Source: Alteromonas sp. MMG017
GTDB lineage: Bacteria; Pseudomonadota; Gammaproteobacteria; Enterobacterales; Alteromonadaceae
NCBI RefSeq assembly: GCF_018100795.1
Contig: NZ_JAGJDY010000009.1
Span: forward strand, 186,001 to 250,000
Reading direction: 5' to 3'
DNA: 64,000 nt
The notes beneath the pieces were generated by a model. The model saw only the letters and a list, made by a program, of their open reading frames with translations, had not been told where the DNA came from and searched no databases. Position numbers and translations under genes: made by a program. Shown here one piece after another: positions 25,618 to 35,363 of the stretch (positions are counted from its first letter, which is position 1; the number at the start of each line of letters is the position of its first letter).

Positions 25618-27858
25618 TTACTGATAAAAGTAGGGCCCTGTCCAGCTAACTTTTTTACCGTCAACTTTTACACTATGCTTAGCGCTTTTTGAGGCATCTG
25701 TATTCGAAATAATAAACAGTTGCTCGCCACCTTTTACATCGGTAATCGACACCCCCGTATATTCATTGCTATCCATCACTACTTTCAATGCAGCAATGCT
25801 GCTTTTTGAGTTTTGTGATGACTCGCTTACTGGGCTGTATGAACCATGCGGCTCAATAACAGATACGAACAAGGTATCTTGCGTGTCTGTTCTACGCAGC
25901 ATAATGCCTGGGTCACGACGAAGGTTAAACTCAGGGTCGTTAGCACCAATACGCGTGAACAAGATCTCATCGTTAGCATCATTTACTGCTGTGAGCGTGT
26001 AGTATTTGCCATGGCTCAACCAAGAAAACTTAGCATTTTCGCCTTGTGCTTTACCACGCCCTTCTACGTACAAATGTTGATAGCCGTTATCATCGCCTAG
26101 CGGGCTTAAACTACTTGGCGATTCATATTCAAAGTTCATGTCTAACACTTGCCCCATGTAATAATATGGGAAGTCGTATTGATTTTTCGTGTCTGAATTA
26201 ACACGCATAATATCCAACATGAAAGGCTTTTCGAAGTTTTCATCTTTGATCAATGCCATGGTGCGCTGCATCTTAGTGCCAGGGTAGGCATTTTCTTCAG
26301 TCGCACTCACTACTTTTACATTTTCGTCTTCGGCATCGAACGCAAAAAGGTCTGAGTGATGCTGACTAGCCACATCATACACACCGTTAAAGTGCTTTTT
26401 CTCATTGATAGACAAGGTATTGTGAGCAATGGTTGTTTTAGCCCATGTGGTATTTTCTTTTAAGTAATTACCACCGCCTTTTTGCTCAATATTCACAAAA
26501 CGGGCTAAGCCATAATCTTGCAGTACTTCATCACCTTTTTCATATAATGAATAAGAAAGCTTATCGTAATGGCCGTGGCTCAAACCTTGCGCTGCATATT
26601 TGAATACTAGCGTTAATTCTTCTTCACCATGACGCAATACACCAATACCGCCCTGCTTGCCGTCAATACCATCGCTTAAGTTCACCGAGCTTTTAACAAA
26701 AGGTTCTGCTTTGCCATCACGCACACCAATAGCCGCAGCCAAACCTGATTCGTCCAGCAATACTTGGTTTTGCTTTTCCACTACGCTGAGTAATTGCGGG
26801 TTCTTTTCACCGTAAAAATAGGCCAAATCTACCGCGGTTACTAATGAACTACTGTAATACGACATGCCTTTTTGACCGTCGTTAATTGGGAAGAATTCAC
26901 CATCAGCATCAGATAAGTTAAGTAAAGCACTTACCCCTTTAAGTAGCACATTGTCTTTGTGTTGTAGTACTTTTAAGTCTGGGCGATTGTTTTCCATGGC
27001 CAATGCAAAGATAAGGAATGGATACATGGCATAACGCTGATAATAAGGCCCTTCGGTGTAATACCCGTCTGGCGAGAAAGGCTCTTCTAAGTTAGCGAAG
27101 AAGCCTTTGCGTTGGCCTTCTACTTTAATAGTGCCGCCGTCGTTGTCTTTACCGCCGACTACTAAGCCGTCATCTTCAATGCCATATAACGCACGCTGAA
27201 TCAGCTCTTCGTCATTCATAACAAGGCCAATCATACCCACCGCGGCAATACCCCAGGTACTGTGATTGTGAACGCGGTTAAAAAACTGTGGGTTTTCTAA
27301 CGAAATAAAGTCAGCGAAAGGACGGAACAGATTATTTTCGAGGGTTTCACGCTCTTCAGCTGAAAGATAATCGTAAATGGCATCATAAGCTTGGCTCATA
27401 TAAACCAGCCAGTTACTGTCATTTAAGCATTGCCAAAAAAGCTTACCACGTGAATAAGAACGTTCTTGCGGATGAAGGGGTAAATCTTTATACATGGCTT
27501 CATATTGAAACAACATATCGCGAATATATTTCGCGTATTTTTCATCTTCCAATACTTGAAACAGTACACCGGCTTTTTGCGCGGTATAGAAATTTTGTTT
27601 ATGGCGTTGATGCGTATAGCCGCCTGAGAAATCTTTAGGGATAGGCGTATCAATGCCCATCGCAATTTCCGCATCTACTTGGCTTTTCACCGAGGAAAGT
27701 GTCTCATCAAATAAAGGCACTTGACCCAAGTGCTCTCTCATTTTCTCAACACCAGGTTCGGTAAGAATAAGATTAGGGTGTTCTTTTGCTTGTATGGTAA
27801 ACGGCGACATGCTGATACCAACGGTTAACAGAGTTAGGGTAAATTTTTTTATATTCAT
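25618..27858 (-). CDS. Oligoalginate lyase, polysaccharide lyase family 17-like
   Basis: A 746-aa protein with a signal peptide (MNIKKFTLTLLTVGISMSPFTIQA). An N-terminal (alpha/alpha)6 alginate-lyase domain follows, then a C-terminal heparinase II/III-like beta-sheet domain from about residue 390. Catalytic context matches PL17 Alg17C: NHSTWG (Asn-His), YYTEGPYYQRY (Tyr) and GLSHGHYDKLSYSLY (His/Tyr). Such enzymes act exolytically on alginate oligomers, releasing unsaturated monomers. No PL7, KdgF or DEH reductase gene is adjacent, so this is a stand-alone gene in this window. An inverted repeat lies just upstream. Confidence 0.9.
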   Translation of the reverse strand: MNIKKFTLTLLTVGISMSPFTIQAKEHPNLILTEPGVEKMREHLGQVPLFDETLSSVKSQVDAEIAMGIDTPIPKDFSGGYTHQRHKQNFYTAQKAGVLFQVLEDEKYAKYIRDMLFQYEAMYKDLPLHPQERSYSRGKLFWQCLNDSNWLVYMSQAYDAIYDYLSAEERETLENNLFRPFADFISLENPQFFNRVHNHSTWGIAAVGMIGLVMNDEELIQRALYGIEDDGLVVGGKDNDGGTIKVEGQRKGFFANLEEPFSPDGYYTEGPYYQRYAMYPFLIFALAMENNRPDLKVLQHKDNVLLKGVSALLNLSDADGEFFPINDGQKGMSYYSSSLVTAVDLAYFYGEKNPQLLSVVEKQNQVLLDESGLAAAIGVRDGKAEPFVKSSVNLSDGIDGKQGGIGVLRHGEEELTLVFKYAAQGLSHGHYDKLSYSLYEKGDEVLQDYGLARFVNIEQKGGGNYLKENTTWAKTTIAHNTLSINEKKHFNGVYDVASQHHSDLFAFDAEDENVKVVSATEENAYPGTKMQRTMALIKDENFEKPFMLDIMRVNSDTKNQYDFPYYYMGQVLDMNFEYESPSSLSPLGDDNGYQHLYVEGRGKAQGENAKFSWLSHGKYYTLTAVNDANDEILFTRIGANDPEFNLRRDPGIMLRRTDTQDTLFVSVIEPHGSYSPVSESSQNSKSSIAALKVVMDSNEYTGVSITDVKGGEQLFIISNTDASKSAKHSVKVDGKKVSWTGPYFYQ

Positions 27859-27900
27859 ATTATGAGTTCCGTTTTTAACAATTCGCCTTTTTTAAAATGA

Positions 27901-27934
27901 ATTAACAATGGGTGTAGGGTAAAAAATTGTTAAT
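27901..27934. promoter_or_regulatory. Inverted repeat upstream of the PL17 lyase
   Basis: ATTAACAAT (27901-27909) and ATTGTTAAT (27926-27934) are perfect 9-bp inverted arms, 43 bp upstream of the lyase start. This is a plausible operator; the regulator is unknown. Confidence 0.5.
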
Positions 27935-28118
27935 AAGAAGATAGCGAATTGAGGATTAGTACAATAACAGAACCACTCTGGTATAAAAGCTGACCACTGC
28001 GAGAAAATACAAAAACAATCAACTATTTGTTTGAAATTTAGTCTTGCTTGGTATTTTCACTGAAAATTTGCACTGGCGGGCATTGAATAGAGGAGTAATT
28101 AAGGATGTAAATAGGATA

Positions 28119-28148
28119 AACGTGGCGTACCGTTTTGTGCGCCACGTT
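28119..28148. repeat. Inverted repeat downstream of the reductase gene
   Basis: AACGTGGCG and CGCCACGTT form a perfect 9-bp stem with a 12-nt loop. There is no T tract on either strand, so it is not a convincing terminator. It lies between the 28280 and 27858 genes. Confidence 0.6.
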
Positions 28149-28164
28149 GGATAAATTATTATTA

Positions 28165-28255
28165 GCCCGGTTAGATTATACCGAATTAGCTTGTACCGAG
28201 TTAGGTAGCACCTAGCTAGGAAGCACCGAGCTAGCGCTATCGCACCTAGCTCGAT
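28165..28255. repeat. Degenerate 15-16 bp repeats, ACCGAGTTAG/CACCTAGCTAG type
   Basis: About five imperfect units of the form (G/T)(C/T)ACC(G/T)AG(C/T)TAG follow one another at about 15-16 bp spacing between the reductase stop and the 28119-28148 hairpin. No gene is visible; the rest of the 27935-28279 spacer holds nothing I recognise. Confidence 0.6.
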
Positions 28256-28279
28256 AAACGATTATCCGTTACAGAAAAA

Positions 28280-29305
28280 TTAGAAGCCTTCTAGAACAAT
28301 TTTCCCAATCGCCGTACCTGCTTCTAAGGTTTTATGCGCTTCTATCAAGTTTGCCGCGTTAATCTTACCTAAGTGCTTACCCACCGTGGTTTTTACATGA
28401 CCAGAATCAATCAGTGTTGCCACATCAGTAAGCAATTCACCTTGAGCACTCATATCTTCTGTTTGGAACATAGAGCGAGTAAACATGAACTCCCAGTGTA
28501 AAGAGATACTCTTTGGCTTAAGCTTTGAAATATCTAGCGCTTCTGGGTCGTCAATAAGGGCAATTTTGCCCATCGGCTTCATAATTTCAACGTACGCATC
28601 TAAGTAAGCATCAGTAGCATTCAAGCTTGCCACATGGGTAACTGGCCCAATGTTTAGCGCGGTGATTTGTTCAGCCAATGGTTGGCGATGATCAACAACA
28701 TAATCTGCGCCTAACCCCTTCACCCATTGTTTAGAGCTTTCACGAGAGGCGGTTGCAATAACCGTAGCGCCGGTTAGGTTTTTTAGCAGTTGAAGCATAA
28801 TAGAGCCAACGCCACCTGCCGCACCTACCACTAATACGGTTTCGTCAGTTTTCTTAGTATTGCCCGCTTGTTGCTTTTCAAGCGCCAAATGTTGGAACAA
28901 TAGTTCCCATGCAGTAATTGCGGTAAGTGGTAATGCCGCCGCTTCACTATCAGACAAGCTTTTAGGAGCACGGCCAACAATACGTTCATCAACTAACTGA
29001 AACTCTGCATTAGTGCCTTGGCGCGTTAAATCACCGGCATAATAAACCCGATCGCCCACATTCAAGGTTTGAACATCGTCACCCACTTCAACCACTTCAC
29101 CTACGGCATCCCAGCCTAAAATTTTTGGTTCGCTATTTTCAGGTGAAACACGTTGGCGAATTTTAAAGTCTACCGGATTAACGGCAATGGAATTGATTTT
29201 AACCAGCACATCACGTCCCGATGCAGCAGGCTTGGCAAGCTCTACATCCATTAGTGCGTTTTCATCTGTTATAGGTAAAGATGTAGTGTATCCAATTGCT
29301 TTCAT
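28280..29305 (-). CDS. Zinc-type alcohol dehydrogenase-like protein (quinone oxidoreductase subfamily)
   Basis: A 341-aa NAD(P)H-dependent MDR-superfamily oxidoreductase. It begins MKAIGYTTSLPITDENALMD, typical of the zinc-binding alcohol dehydrogenase family 1 clade. It has the substrate-side motif ILGWDAVGEVVEVGDDVQ and the Rossmann motif VLVVGAAGGVGSIMLQL. The catalytic and structural zinc cysteines are missing, as in quinone-reductase-type members, so despite the name it probably reduces enones or quinones. It is divergent from the LysR gene at 29443, which likely regulates it. Confidence 0.88.
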   Translation of the reverse strand: MKAIGYTTSLPITDENALMDVELAKPAASGRDVLVKINSIAVNPVDFKIRQRVSPENSEPKILGWDAVGEVVEVGDDVQTLNVGDRVYYAGDLTRQGTNAEFQLVDERIVGRAPKSLSDSEAAALPLTAITAWELLFQHLALEKQQAGNTKKTDETVLVVGAAGGVGSIMLQLLKNLTGATVIATASRESSKQWVKGLGADYVVDHRQPLAEQITALNIGPVTHVASLNATDAYLDAYVEIMKPMGKIALIDDPEALDISKLKPKSISLHWEFMFTRSMFQTEDMSAQGELLTDVATLIDSGHVKTTVGKHLGKINAANLIEAHKTLEAGTAIGKIVLEGF

Positions 29306-29442
29306 CGAGAAATCCTCTTCTGTTTAACTAACTTACTGAACGAATGTGCATATTGATATGCGATGAGAACATAATACGCCTTGACTGTTTCAAATTAAAC
29401 AGCACAATATTTGAAACATTTTCAATAAAAAATAGATAATCT

Positions 29443-30375
29443 ATGTTACTTGAAGATCTCATTGTTATTTTAAAGGTAGCGGAGTTTCGCAGTATTACTG
29501 CCGCAGCATCTAGTTTAGACATGCGCACAGCAACAGCCAGTGCTGCAGTTAAACGAGTTGAAAGTACGCTGGGTTCCGACCTTTTTATTCGAACCACTCG
29601 CTCCCTTCGTTTATCTGCCGCGGGTGAACGCTACTTACCCATTTGCGAGCAAGCCATCACTATGCTTGAACACGCAAAGCAAAACTTGCAAGAAGATACG
29701 GGCAATATTGAGGGCGAATTACGCTTAGGTTTATCGTCAGATTTAGGCCGTAATGTTATCGCACCCTGGCTTAATAGCTTTATGGATGAGCACACCCAGA
29801 TCACCATAAAACTGCATTTAAGCGACAGTAATATCGATTTTTATCGTGACCCCGTTGATATCGCCCTTCGGTATGGCTCGCCAAACGATGCCAGCCTGTA
29901 CGGTTTTAAAATATGTGAAGTCCCTAGGCTATTGGTAGCCTCCCCCACTTATTTAGAGAAACACGGCACACCCAAAACCTTAGAAGACCTACCGAAACAC
30001 AACGGCCTTTTTTACCAGCTGCACGATATTATTTATAACGAGTGGGAAGTTACCCGCAACAATCAGCCTGTAAAAATTAAAATGCAGGGAAACCGTGCTG
30101 CTAACGACGGCGACATGGTGCGCAGATGGTGTGTGAATGGCCATGGCCTGGCGGTAAAATCAAGTTTGGATATGTGCGACGACCTACTTAATGGCCGCGC
30201 AGTGGCGTTAATGCCTGAATACATTGTTAAACCTACCCAATTATGGCTAATCTGCCCGAGCAGACAAACCATAACGCCAGCGGTAAGGTTATTAAGAGAT
30301 ACCCTTAGGACGCACTGCCAATATCAACTACAACAACTTGTAGCGGCAGGTGTTGTTAATGAAGATCGTATCTAA
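29443..30375 (+). CDS. LysR family transcriptional regulator
   Basis: A 310-aa LTTR with the N-terminal winged HTH MLLEDLIVILKVAEFRSITA followed by ASSLDMRTATASAAVKRVES and an effector-binding domain. It resembles regulators of small oxidoreductases divergently oriented to their target. It is 137 bp from the reductase start and probably controls it, responding to an electrophile or quinone-like ligand (inference). Its last 4 bp overlap the convergent acpH stop. Confidence 0.9.
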   Translation: MLLEDLIVILKVAEFRSITAAASSLDMRTATASAAVKRVESTLGSDLFIRTTRSLRLSAAGERYLPICEQAITMLEHAKQNLQEDTGNIEGELRLGLSSDLGRNVIAPWLNSFMDEHTQITIKLHLSDSNIDFYRDPVDIALRYGSPNDASLYGFKICEVPRLLVASPTYLEKHGTPKTLEDLPKHNGLFYQLHDIIYNEWEVTRNNQPVKIKMQGNRAANDGDMVRRWCVNGHGLAVKSSLDMCDDLLNGRAVALMPEYIVKPTQLWLICPSRQTITPAVRLLRDTLRTHCQYQLQQLVAAGVVNEDRI

Positions 30376-30983
30376 ATCGTGATGAGTCCACTAGGGGTGC
30401 CGCACTCAGGGCCCTGTTGTTGAACATGGTCAATTAAGGTAGGGAAAAAGCTTAGAAACAGGCTATCTAAGGTTGTGAAGTTTGCTTCTATATCTTGCAC
30501 ACACTGCGCAAAATCATTTTTAAATCTTATGCGTTTCGCGACTGCCTGTATGGCATAACCTATCCCTTCAAATTGTGCATAGTCTGCAAACCAATTGTGC
30601 GTAATCATATGTGAAACACTGCGCTGCATAGGCGTGGGCATAATAGGCAGATTTTTCTCTAATAACAAAAAGCTGTGATCACAAAATGCTTCAAAGGAAA
30701 TGTTAGAAAACCGCGCCCAATGGGTAATTAATAGATGGTCGAATAGCATATCTATTGCCACGGGCGCAAAGCGCCTATGCTGAGGTTTAAAGAGTGCTTT
30801 GGCTTGTTTCACGCTGGCATGACTGTCAGTAAATCTATCTACCGTATAGTGGTTTTCCAAGCCCTTGCTAACCCTAAGGCTAAGCGTGTCGAGTGCAATA
30901 CCTTTGCGAAAATCACCAAGTAAATTTCCATAGTGAGAATCGGCATTGGGCTGGGCTAAAAAAAGATGTGCGAGGTAATTCAT
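30372..30983 (-). CDS. acpH: Acyl carrier protein phosphodiesterase
   Basis: At 203 aa this is close to E. coli AcpH (193 aa). It hydrolyses 4'-phosphopantetheine from holo-ACP and belongs to the HD-like phosphohydrolases. Recognisable segments are MNYLAHLFLAQPNADSHYGN, LLGDFRKG, YTVDRFTDSH and RRFAPVAIDMLFDHLL, which carry the conserved His/Asp residues. The gene is convergent with the LysR gene and overlaps it by 4 bp. Confidence 0.9.
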   Translation of the reverse strand: MNYLAHLFLAQPNADSHYGNLLGDFRKGIALDTLSLRVSKGLENHYTVDRFTDSHASVKQAKALFKPQHRRFAPVAIDMLFDHLLITHWARFSNISFEAFCDHSFLLLEKNLPIMPTPMQRSVSHMITHNWFADYAQFEGIGYAIQAVAKRIRFKNDFAQCVQDIEANFTTLDSLFLSFFPTLIDHVQQQGPECGTPSGLITI

Positions 30984-31121
30984 GGTTCTATTATACCCAA
31001 ATAGCTAGCAAATCGTTTACCCCATTAATATTGTTTTAGTATTTACTACGTCCCCATCGGTTCGAAGTGTGAATGTGGTACAATTGTAGTTTACGTTAGC
31101 CCTAATTTAGTTTTAAAGACC

Positions 31122-31880
31122 GTGAATACGACAGAATTACTTGCCCCTATAAATACGTTTTTACACGCTACAACGCCAGATGCATGGGTTGAAGAAGCTA
31201 CCAAACCTGAAAACTTTTCGATGCTGCTTTTAGATCATTTGATTTGTGAGCTTAAAGCATCTCAATCGGCCATGTTTCTGATTCGAAAATATGCTGTTGA
31301 TAAAGAAAGTAGCGATGCCCTTTTGGCGTGGCTGCAACCTTTCGAGCAATACGTGTACAAGCGCGAAGGCGACTGGCGAGACTTACCGTCTAAAAACAAA
31401 CTGTCTAAGTCTGTTATTCCTCGTTCCGACTCAAAATACGGCCAAGATCTTATTGATAAAATGGTATTACTGATTAAAGAAGAGTTACACCACTTCTATC
31501 AAGTATTGGAAATGATGGACCATTTCGATATTGAGTATCGAAGCATAACGCCCTCGCGCTACGCAAAAGGGTTGCTAAGACACGTTAAAACCCATGAACC
31601 TGACGCATTAGTTGATAAACTTATATGCGGTGCTTACATCGAAGCTCGTTCTTGCGAGCGATTTGCGAAATTAGCGCCCCACGTTGATGCAAAGCTTGGA
31701 GAGTTTTATATTTCATTGCTTCGCTCTGAAGCTAGGCATTATCAAGATTACTTATCGCTAGCCACCGACATTGCGGGCAAAGATATTTCACAAAGGATTG
31801 CTTACTTTGGTGAGGTAGAGGCGGAATTAATCACCACCAGTGACAGCGATTTTAAATTCCATAGCGGGCTTCCAGCTTAA
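31122..31880 (+). CDS. miaE: tRNA-(ms2io6A)-hydroxylase
   Basis: A 252-aa ferritin-like carboxylate-bridged diiron monooxygenase that hydroxylates the isopentenyl side chain of ms2i6A37 in tRNA. Metal ligands are in LLLDHLICELKASQSA, KEELHHFYQVLEMM, GAYIEARSCERF and LLRSEARHYQDYL, giving the expected Glu/ExxH pairs. Translation probably begins at the GTG at 31122. Assignment is strong from the motif series and length. Confidence 0.92.
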   Translation: MNTTELLAPINTFLHATTPDAWVEEATKPENFSMLLLDHLICELKASQSAMFLIRKYAVDKESSDALLAWLQPFEQYVYKREGDWRDLPSKNKLSKSVIPRSDSKYGQDLIDKMVLLIKEELHHFYQVLEMMDHFDIEYRSITPSRYAKGLLRHVKTHEPDALVDKLICGAYIEARSCERFAKLAPHVDAKLGEFYISLLRSEARHYQDYLSLATDIAGKDISQRIAYFGEVEAELITTSDSDFKFHSGLPA

Positions 31881-32448
31881 GGCATTGACGAAGCACTTAT
31901 AGGCTTTAAAACCAGAAGCGTTAACCTGTGATAATGCGTGGTGTCATGCCACGCTTTCAACTAATTATTTCTTGCCACCTTTTCTCTTTGAGTCTTGTTT
32001 ACTTATTTTTATTCATACCTTTTTTCTTGTCTGAATGTTCTTCTCTAGTTATTTGAATGCGCTTATCTGACTGCTCTCAACTAATTGATCTCGCCTGATG
32101 CTCTTACCTGATGGCTTTTACTTGGTTGCACTTATCTGATTAGTCTTCTTTTACTTGGCTAACCGGGTCGATAGCACCGCCTTACCTAAGATAATCCTTA
32201 TATTTATTAAGCTATTTAGCCTTCAATTCGTTTAAATTTCTGCCTGATTTCGACCCATATTGGTGCACCTTAGTAATTTAGTTTAATAAGTGCGTTTTAG
32301 GGCCGAATTTTTACACTATTTATTTGACTGATTCATCATCCTGTAGCAAAATTGACGTGTAAATTAAATGTTGCATTTTATACTTTAGTATTAACATTGA
32401 CTCTTATAAAAAATAATACTCTTCAGACTTTCTCAGAGGCGAAGGACA
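31881..32448. other. 568-bp spacer with small hairpin and degenerate repeats
   Basis: GCGTGG (31936-31941) and CCACGC pair across a short loop after miaE, a weak terminator candidate. From about 32050 to 32160 the sequence repeats loosely around CTTA(T/C)CTGAT and TTTTACTTGG. I see no gene. The AT-rich stretch at 32380-32420 probably holds the promoter of the Yip1-family gene. Confidence 0.4.
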
Positions 32449-33045
32449 ATGCTTTTAAACCATGTTATTGGGATGTACACGCATCCGAAAGAAGAATGCC
32501 GTAATATCGATAGACGCCAAGAAACATTTTTCTACGCATTTAGCCACATTGCTATTATTGCGTTAATACCCACTATTGTGGCGTATTACTCAACGGTCTA
32601 TACGGGCTGGAGTATGGGCGGAGAGCTCATCAAATTAAGTGAAAGCAGTGCGCTATTAATGGCGACGGGTATGTATTTTGGCTTAGTTGCTGGCGTAGTA
32701 GCCTTGGCAGTCGTTATTCACGAGCTCGCTAAAGCGTTTGAATCATCAACCACTTTCACGCAATCATTAGAGTTAGCCGCTTACACCGCTACCCCATTAT
32801 TTATGGTGGGCTTTGCAGGTTTGTATCCCGAGCTTTGGGTGGTTATGACTGCACTACTAGTAGGTGTGAGTTATTCAGTCTATTTACTTTTTTCTGGTGT
32901 GCCTTTGTTAATGCAATTGCCGCAAGAAAAAGGATTCATCTATTCAAGCTCAGTAGTTACCTGTGGGCTCGTGTTAATGGTTATTTTAATGACTGGCGCA
33001 GTATTATTGTGGGGTATTACAACAGGCCCTATTTTTGCCAGCTAG
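32449..33045 (+). CDS. Yip1-family inner-membrane protein (YohC-like)
   Basis: A 198-aa protein with five membrane segments and the Yip1 start pattern MLLNHVIGMYTHPKEECRNI. This corresponds to the bacterial YohC/DUF1282 branch. A good Shine-Dalgarno (GGCGAAGGA) precedes the ATG. The function of bacterial Yip1 proteins is unknown. It stands alone, convergent with purF, with a shared bidirectional terminator. Confidence 0.85.
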   Translation: MLLNHVIGMYTHPKEECRNIDRRQETFFYAFSHIAIIALIPTIVAYYSTVYTGWSMGGELIKLSESSALLMATGMYFGLVAGVVALAVVIHELAKAFESSTTFTQSLELAAYTATPLFMVGFAGLYPELWVVMTALLVGVSYSVYLLFSGVPLLMQLPQEKGFIYSSSVVTCGLVLMVILMTGAVLLWGITTGPIFAS

Positions 33046-33102
33046 TGGTAAGTAAACAGAAGATGTGAATTGCTTCACCCATTTTGCCAAAAAGTAATGA
33101 AC

Positions 33103-33134
33103 ACAAAAAAGCCGCTTAATAGCGGCTTTTTTTA
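33103..33134. terminator. Bidirectional terminator between Yip1-family gene and purF
   Basis: AAAAAAGCCGCT and AGCGGCTTTTTT form a perfect 12-bp stem with a TAAT loop. A and T tracts on both sides allow termination on both strands. Confidence 0.93.
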
Positions 33135-33176
33135 TGAGTAAAGCACATAGCCAAAACTATCTGCTGGGCAATTGAC

Positions 33177-34700
33177 CTAGTCGTTAGAATCGATATTGTG
33201 CATATCTAAATTGCTCAATTCTGCTTGCAGAATAGGCGCTTCACGAGACTTTTCTCCACGCGAGATATCAATACGTTCAAGGTAGTCTTGGTCTACATCA
33301 CCGGTAATATAATTGCCGTCGAAAACAGAGGTTTCAAAACGTTGAATTGAATCGTTTTCTTCTCGTACTGCTTCAACCAAATCAGTGATATCTTGGAAAA
33401 TAAGACCATCCGCTTGAATAAGGTCAGCTATTTGATCGATTTCTCGGCCATAAGCAATCAGTTCGTTGGCGGAAGGCATGTCGATACCATATACGTTAGG
33501 GAAACGTATTTCAGGGGCTGCTGAGGCGAAGTATACCTTTTTAGCACCAGACTCTCTGGCCATCTCAATAATTTGTCCAGAGGTAGTACCGCGAACAATA
33601 GAGTCATCAACCAACAACACATTCTTGCCTTTAAATTCAGACGAGATAGCATTTAGTTTACGGCGCACAGACTTCTTACGCATAGTTTGGCCAGGCATGA
33701 TAAACGTGCGGCCAATATAGCGATTCTTCACAAATCCTTGGCGGTATGGCAACTCTAAGGTATTGGCAATTTGCAGTGCCACATCCATAGAGGTTTCAGG
33801 AATAGGAATAACAACATCAATGTCTAAATCGCTCCATTCACGGGCAATTTTTTCACCTAATCTGCGACCCATGTTCACGCGCGAAGCGTAAACTGAAATA
33901 CCGTCGATAAAACTATCTGGACGTGCAAAGTAAACAAACTCAAAAATACAAGGTGAGGTAATGGGATTCTCAGCACATTGTCTAGTATGAAGCTCACCAT
34001 TTTCAGTAATGTACACTGCTTCACCCGGCGATACGTCACGGATGAATTGAAAGCCAACTGCATCCAGTGCCACACTTTCAGATGCTACCATCCACTCTTC
34101 GCCAAGCTCTGTCATACGCTTACCTAGCGCTAACGGGCGAATACCGTGTGGGTCACGAAATGCCACAATACCCTGGCCGATAATAGCGGCAACAACCGCG
34201 TAAGCACCACGAATTTTCTTATGTACTTTGGTGACTACTTCAAAGATATGTTCAGCAGTAACACTCAACCCAGCTACTTGCTGTAGCTCGTGAGCAAGAA
34301 TGTTTAATAATAACTCTGAATCAGATGTGGTGTTGATGTGACGACGGGCAATTCGAAATACTTCTTCTTGCAGATCGTGAGCATTGGTTAAGTTACCATT
34401 GTGCGCAAACGCAATACCAAACGGCGAGTTCACATAGAAAGGCTGTGCTTCTGCTGAGCTCGAGGTGCCAGCAGTAGGATAGCGAACATGCCCAATACCC
34501 ATATTGCCCGATAAGCGTTTCATATGACGCGTATGAAATACATCACGAACCAAACCATTTGCCTTACGCAAATTAAACATATTTTGGTCGATGGTCATTA
34601 TTCCAGCAGCATCCTGTCCACGATGTTGGATTACCGTTAAACCATCGTACAAAGACTGAGCTACTGGTGTTTTACCAACTATTCCGACAATACCACACAT
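33177..34700 (-). CDS. purF: Amidophosphoribosyltransferase
   Basis: A 507-aa enzyme for the first committed purine step, glutamine + PRPP to phosphoribosylamine. The N-terminal nucleophile Cys2 lies in [11 protein letters not shown], with glutaminase residues in [12 protein letters not shown] and HNGNLTNA. The PRPP-binding loop is [15 protein letters not shown]. Length equals E. coli PurF (505 aa). It is the last gene of the truA/accD/folC/dedD/cvpA/purF run, 14 bp after cvpA. Confidence 0.98.
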   Translation of the reverse strand: MCGIVGIVGKTPVAQSLYDGLTVIQHRGQDAAGIMTIDQNMFNLRKANGLVRDVFHTRHMKRLSGNMGIGHVRYPTAGTSSSAEAQPFYVNSPFGIAFAHNGNLTNAHDLQEEVFRIARRHINTTSDSELLLNILAHELQQVAGLSVTAEHIFEVVTKVHKKIRGAYAVVAAIIGQGIVAFRDPHGIRPLALGKRMTELGEEWMVASESVALDAVGFQFIRDVSPGEAVYITENGELHTRQCAENPITSPCIFEFVYFARPDSFIDGISVYASRVNMGRRLGEKIAREWSDLDIDVVIPIPETSMDVALQIANTLELPYRQGFVKNRYIGRTFIMPGQTMRKKSVRRKLNAISSEFKGKNVLLVDDSIVRGTTSGQIIEMARESGAKKVYFASAAPEIRFPNVYGIDMPSANELIAYGREIDQIADLIQADGLIFQDITDLVEAVREENDSIQRFETSVFDGNYITGDVDQDYLERIDISRGEKSREAPILQAELSNLDMHNIDSND

Positions 34701-34714
34701 GTGCGTTACCTATA

Positions 34715-35203
34715 TCAAGCGGGATTTAAGAAACTGGAGGAGCCTTTCACATACGTGAAAAACCACTCAATAATGACACCAAATTCGGGAATAAGTACCG
34801 ACGTTTGCCACCACTGCGACGAGGCAGCAGCAGAGAAAGTGTCCATGAAAAAGAGAAGCGCGCTAACGATAAGAACTCCGCGGAGCGCTCCAAATACAAT
34901 GCCTAAAACGCGATCGGTACCTGACAGGCCTGTTGCCTGAACCAGTTGCCCAATTGCAAAATTTAACATGCCGCCTAACATCAGAGTTGATACAAATAAG
35001 GCGGCAATGGCAGCGCCATTTCGAAGATACAAATCATCGATGGCAGTAAAGTATACGGCTAAGTCGGCATAAAAATGGCTGGCAATAAAGAGTGCGCCAA
35101 ACCATACCACAAGAGAGATGGCTTCTTTAACAAACCCTCTAATAAGGCTTATTAAGGTAGATACCGCAACGATACCCAATATGGAAAAGTCTACCCAGTT
35201 CAT
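34715..35203 (-). CDS. cvpA: CvpA family membrane protein
   Basis: A 162-aa protein with four membrane segments. It opens [20 protein letters not shown] and contains [20 protein letters not shown] and [13 protein letters not shown], the CvpA signature. In E. coli CvpA lies directly before purF and is needed for colicin V production and bile or purine-linked envelope phenotypes. Its molecular role is unclear. Probably cotranscribed with purF. Confidence 0.94.
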   Translation of the reverse strand: MNWVDFSILGIVAVSTLISLIRGFVKEAISLVVWFGALFIASHFYADLAVYFTAIDDLYLRNGAAIAALFVSTLMLGGMLNFAIGQLVQATGLSGTDRVLGIVFGALRGVLIVSALLFFMDTFSAAASSQWWQTSVLIPEFGVIIEWFFTYVKGSSSFLNPA

Positions 35204-35363
35204 TGTCTCTTAATTGCGTTATAGTCGCGGAAGTTGTTAGTAGCGACATGCCGTTGGCGAGATGGCGCGCATTCTAACAGAAGCCAGAAAAATTACCAAT
35301 GTGTAATATTTCTGGCCGCTAATTTTTACGGCGTAAAAAGTACTGTGTACCTATCGGTTTACA

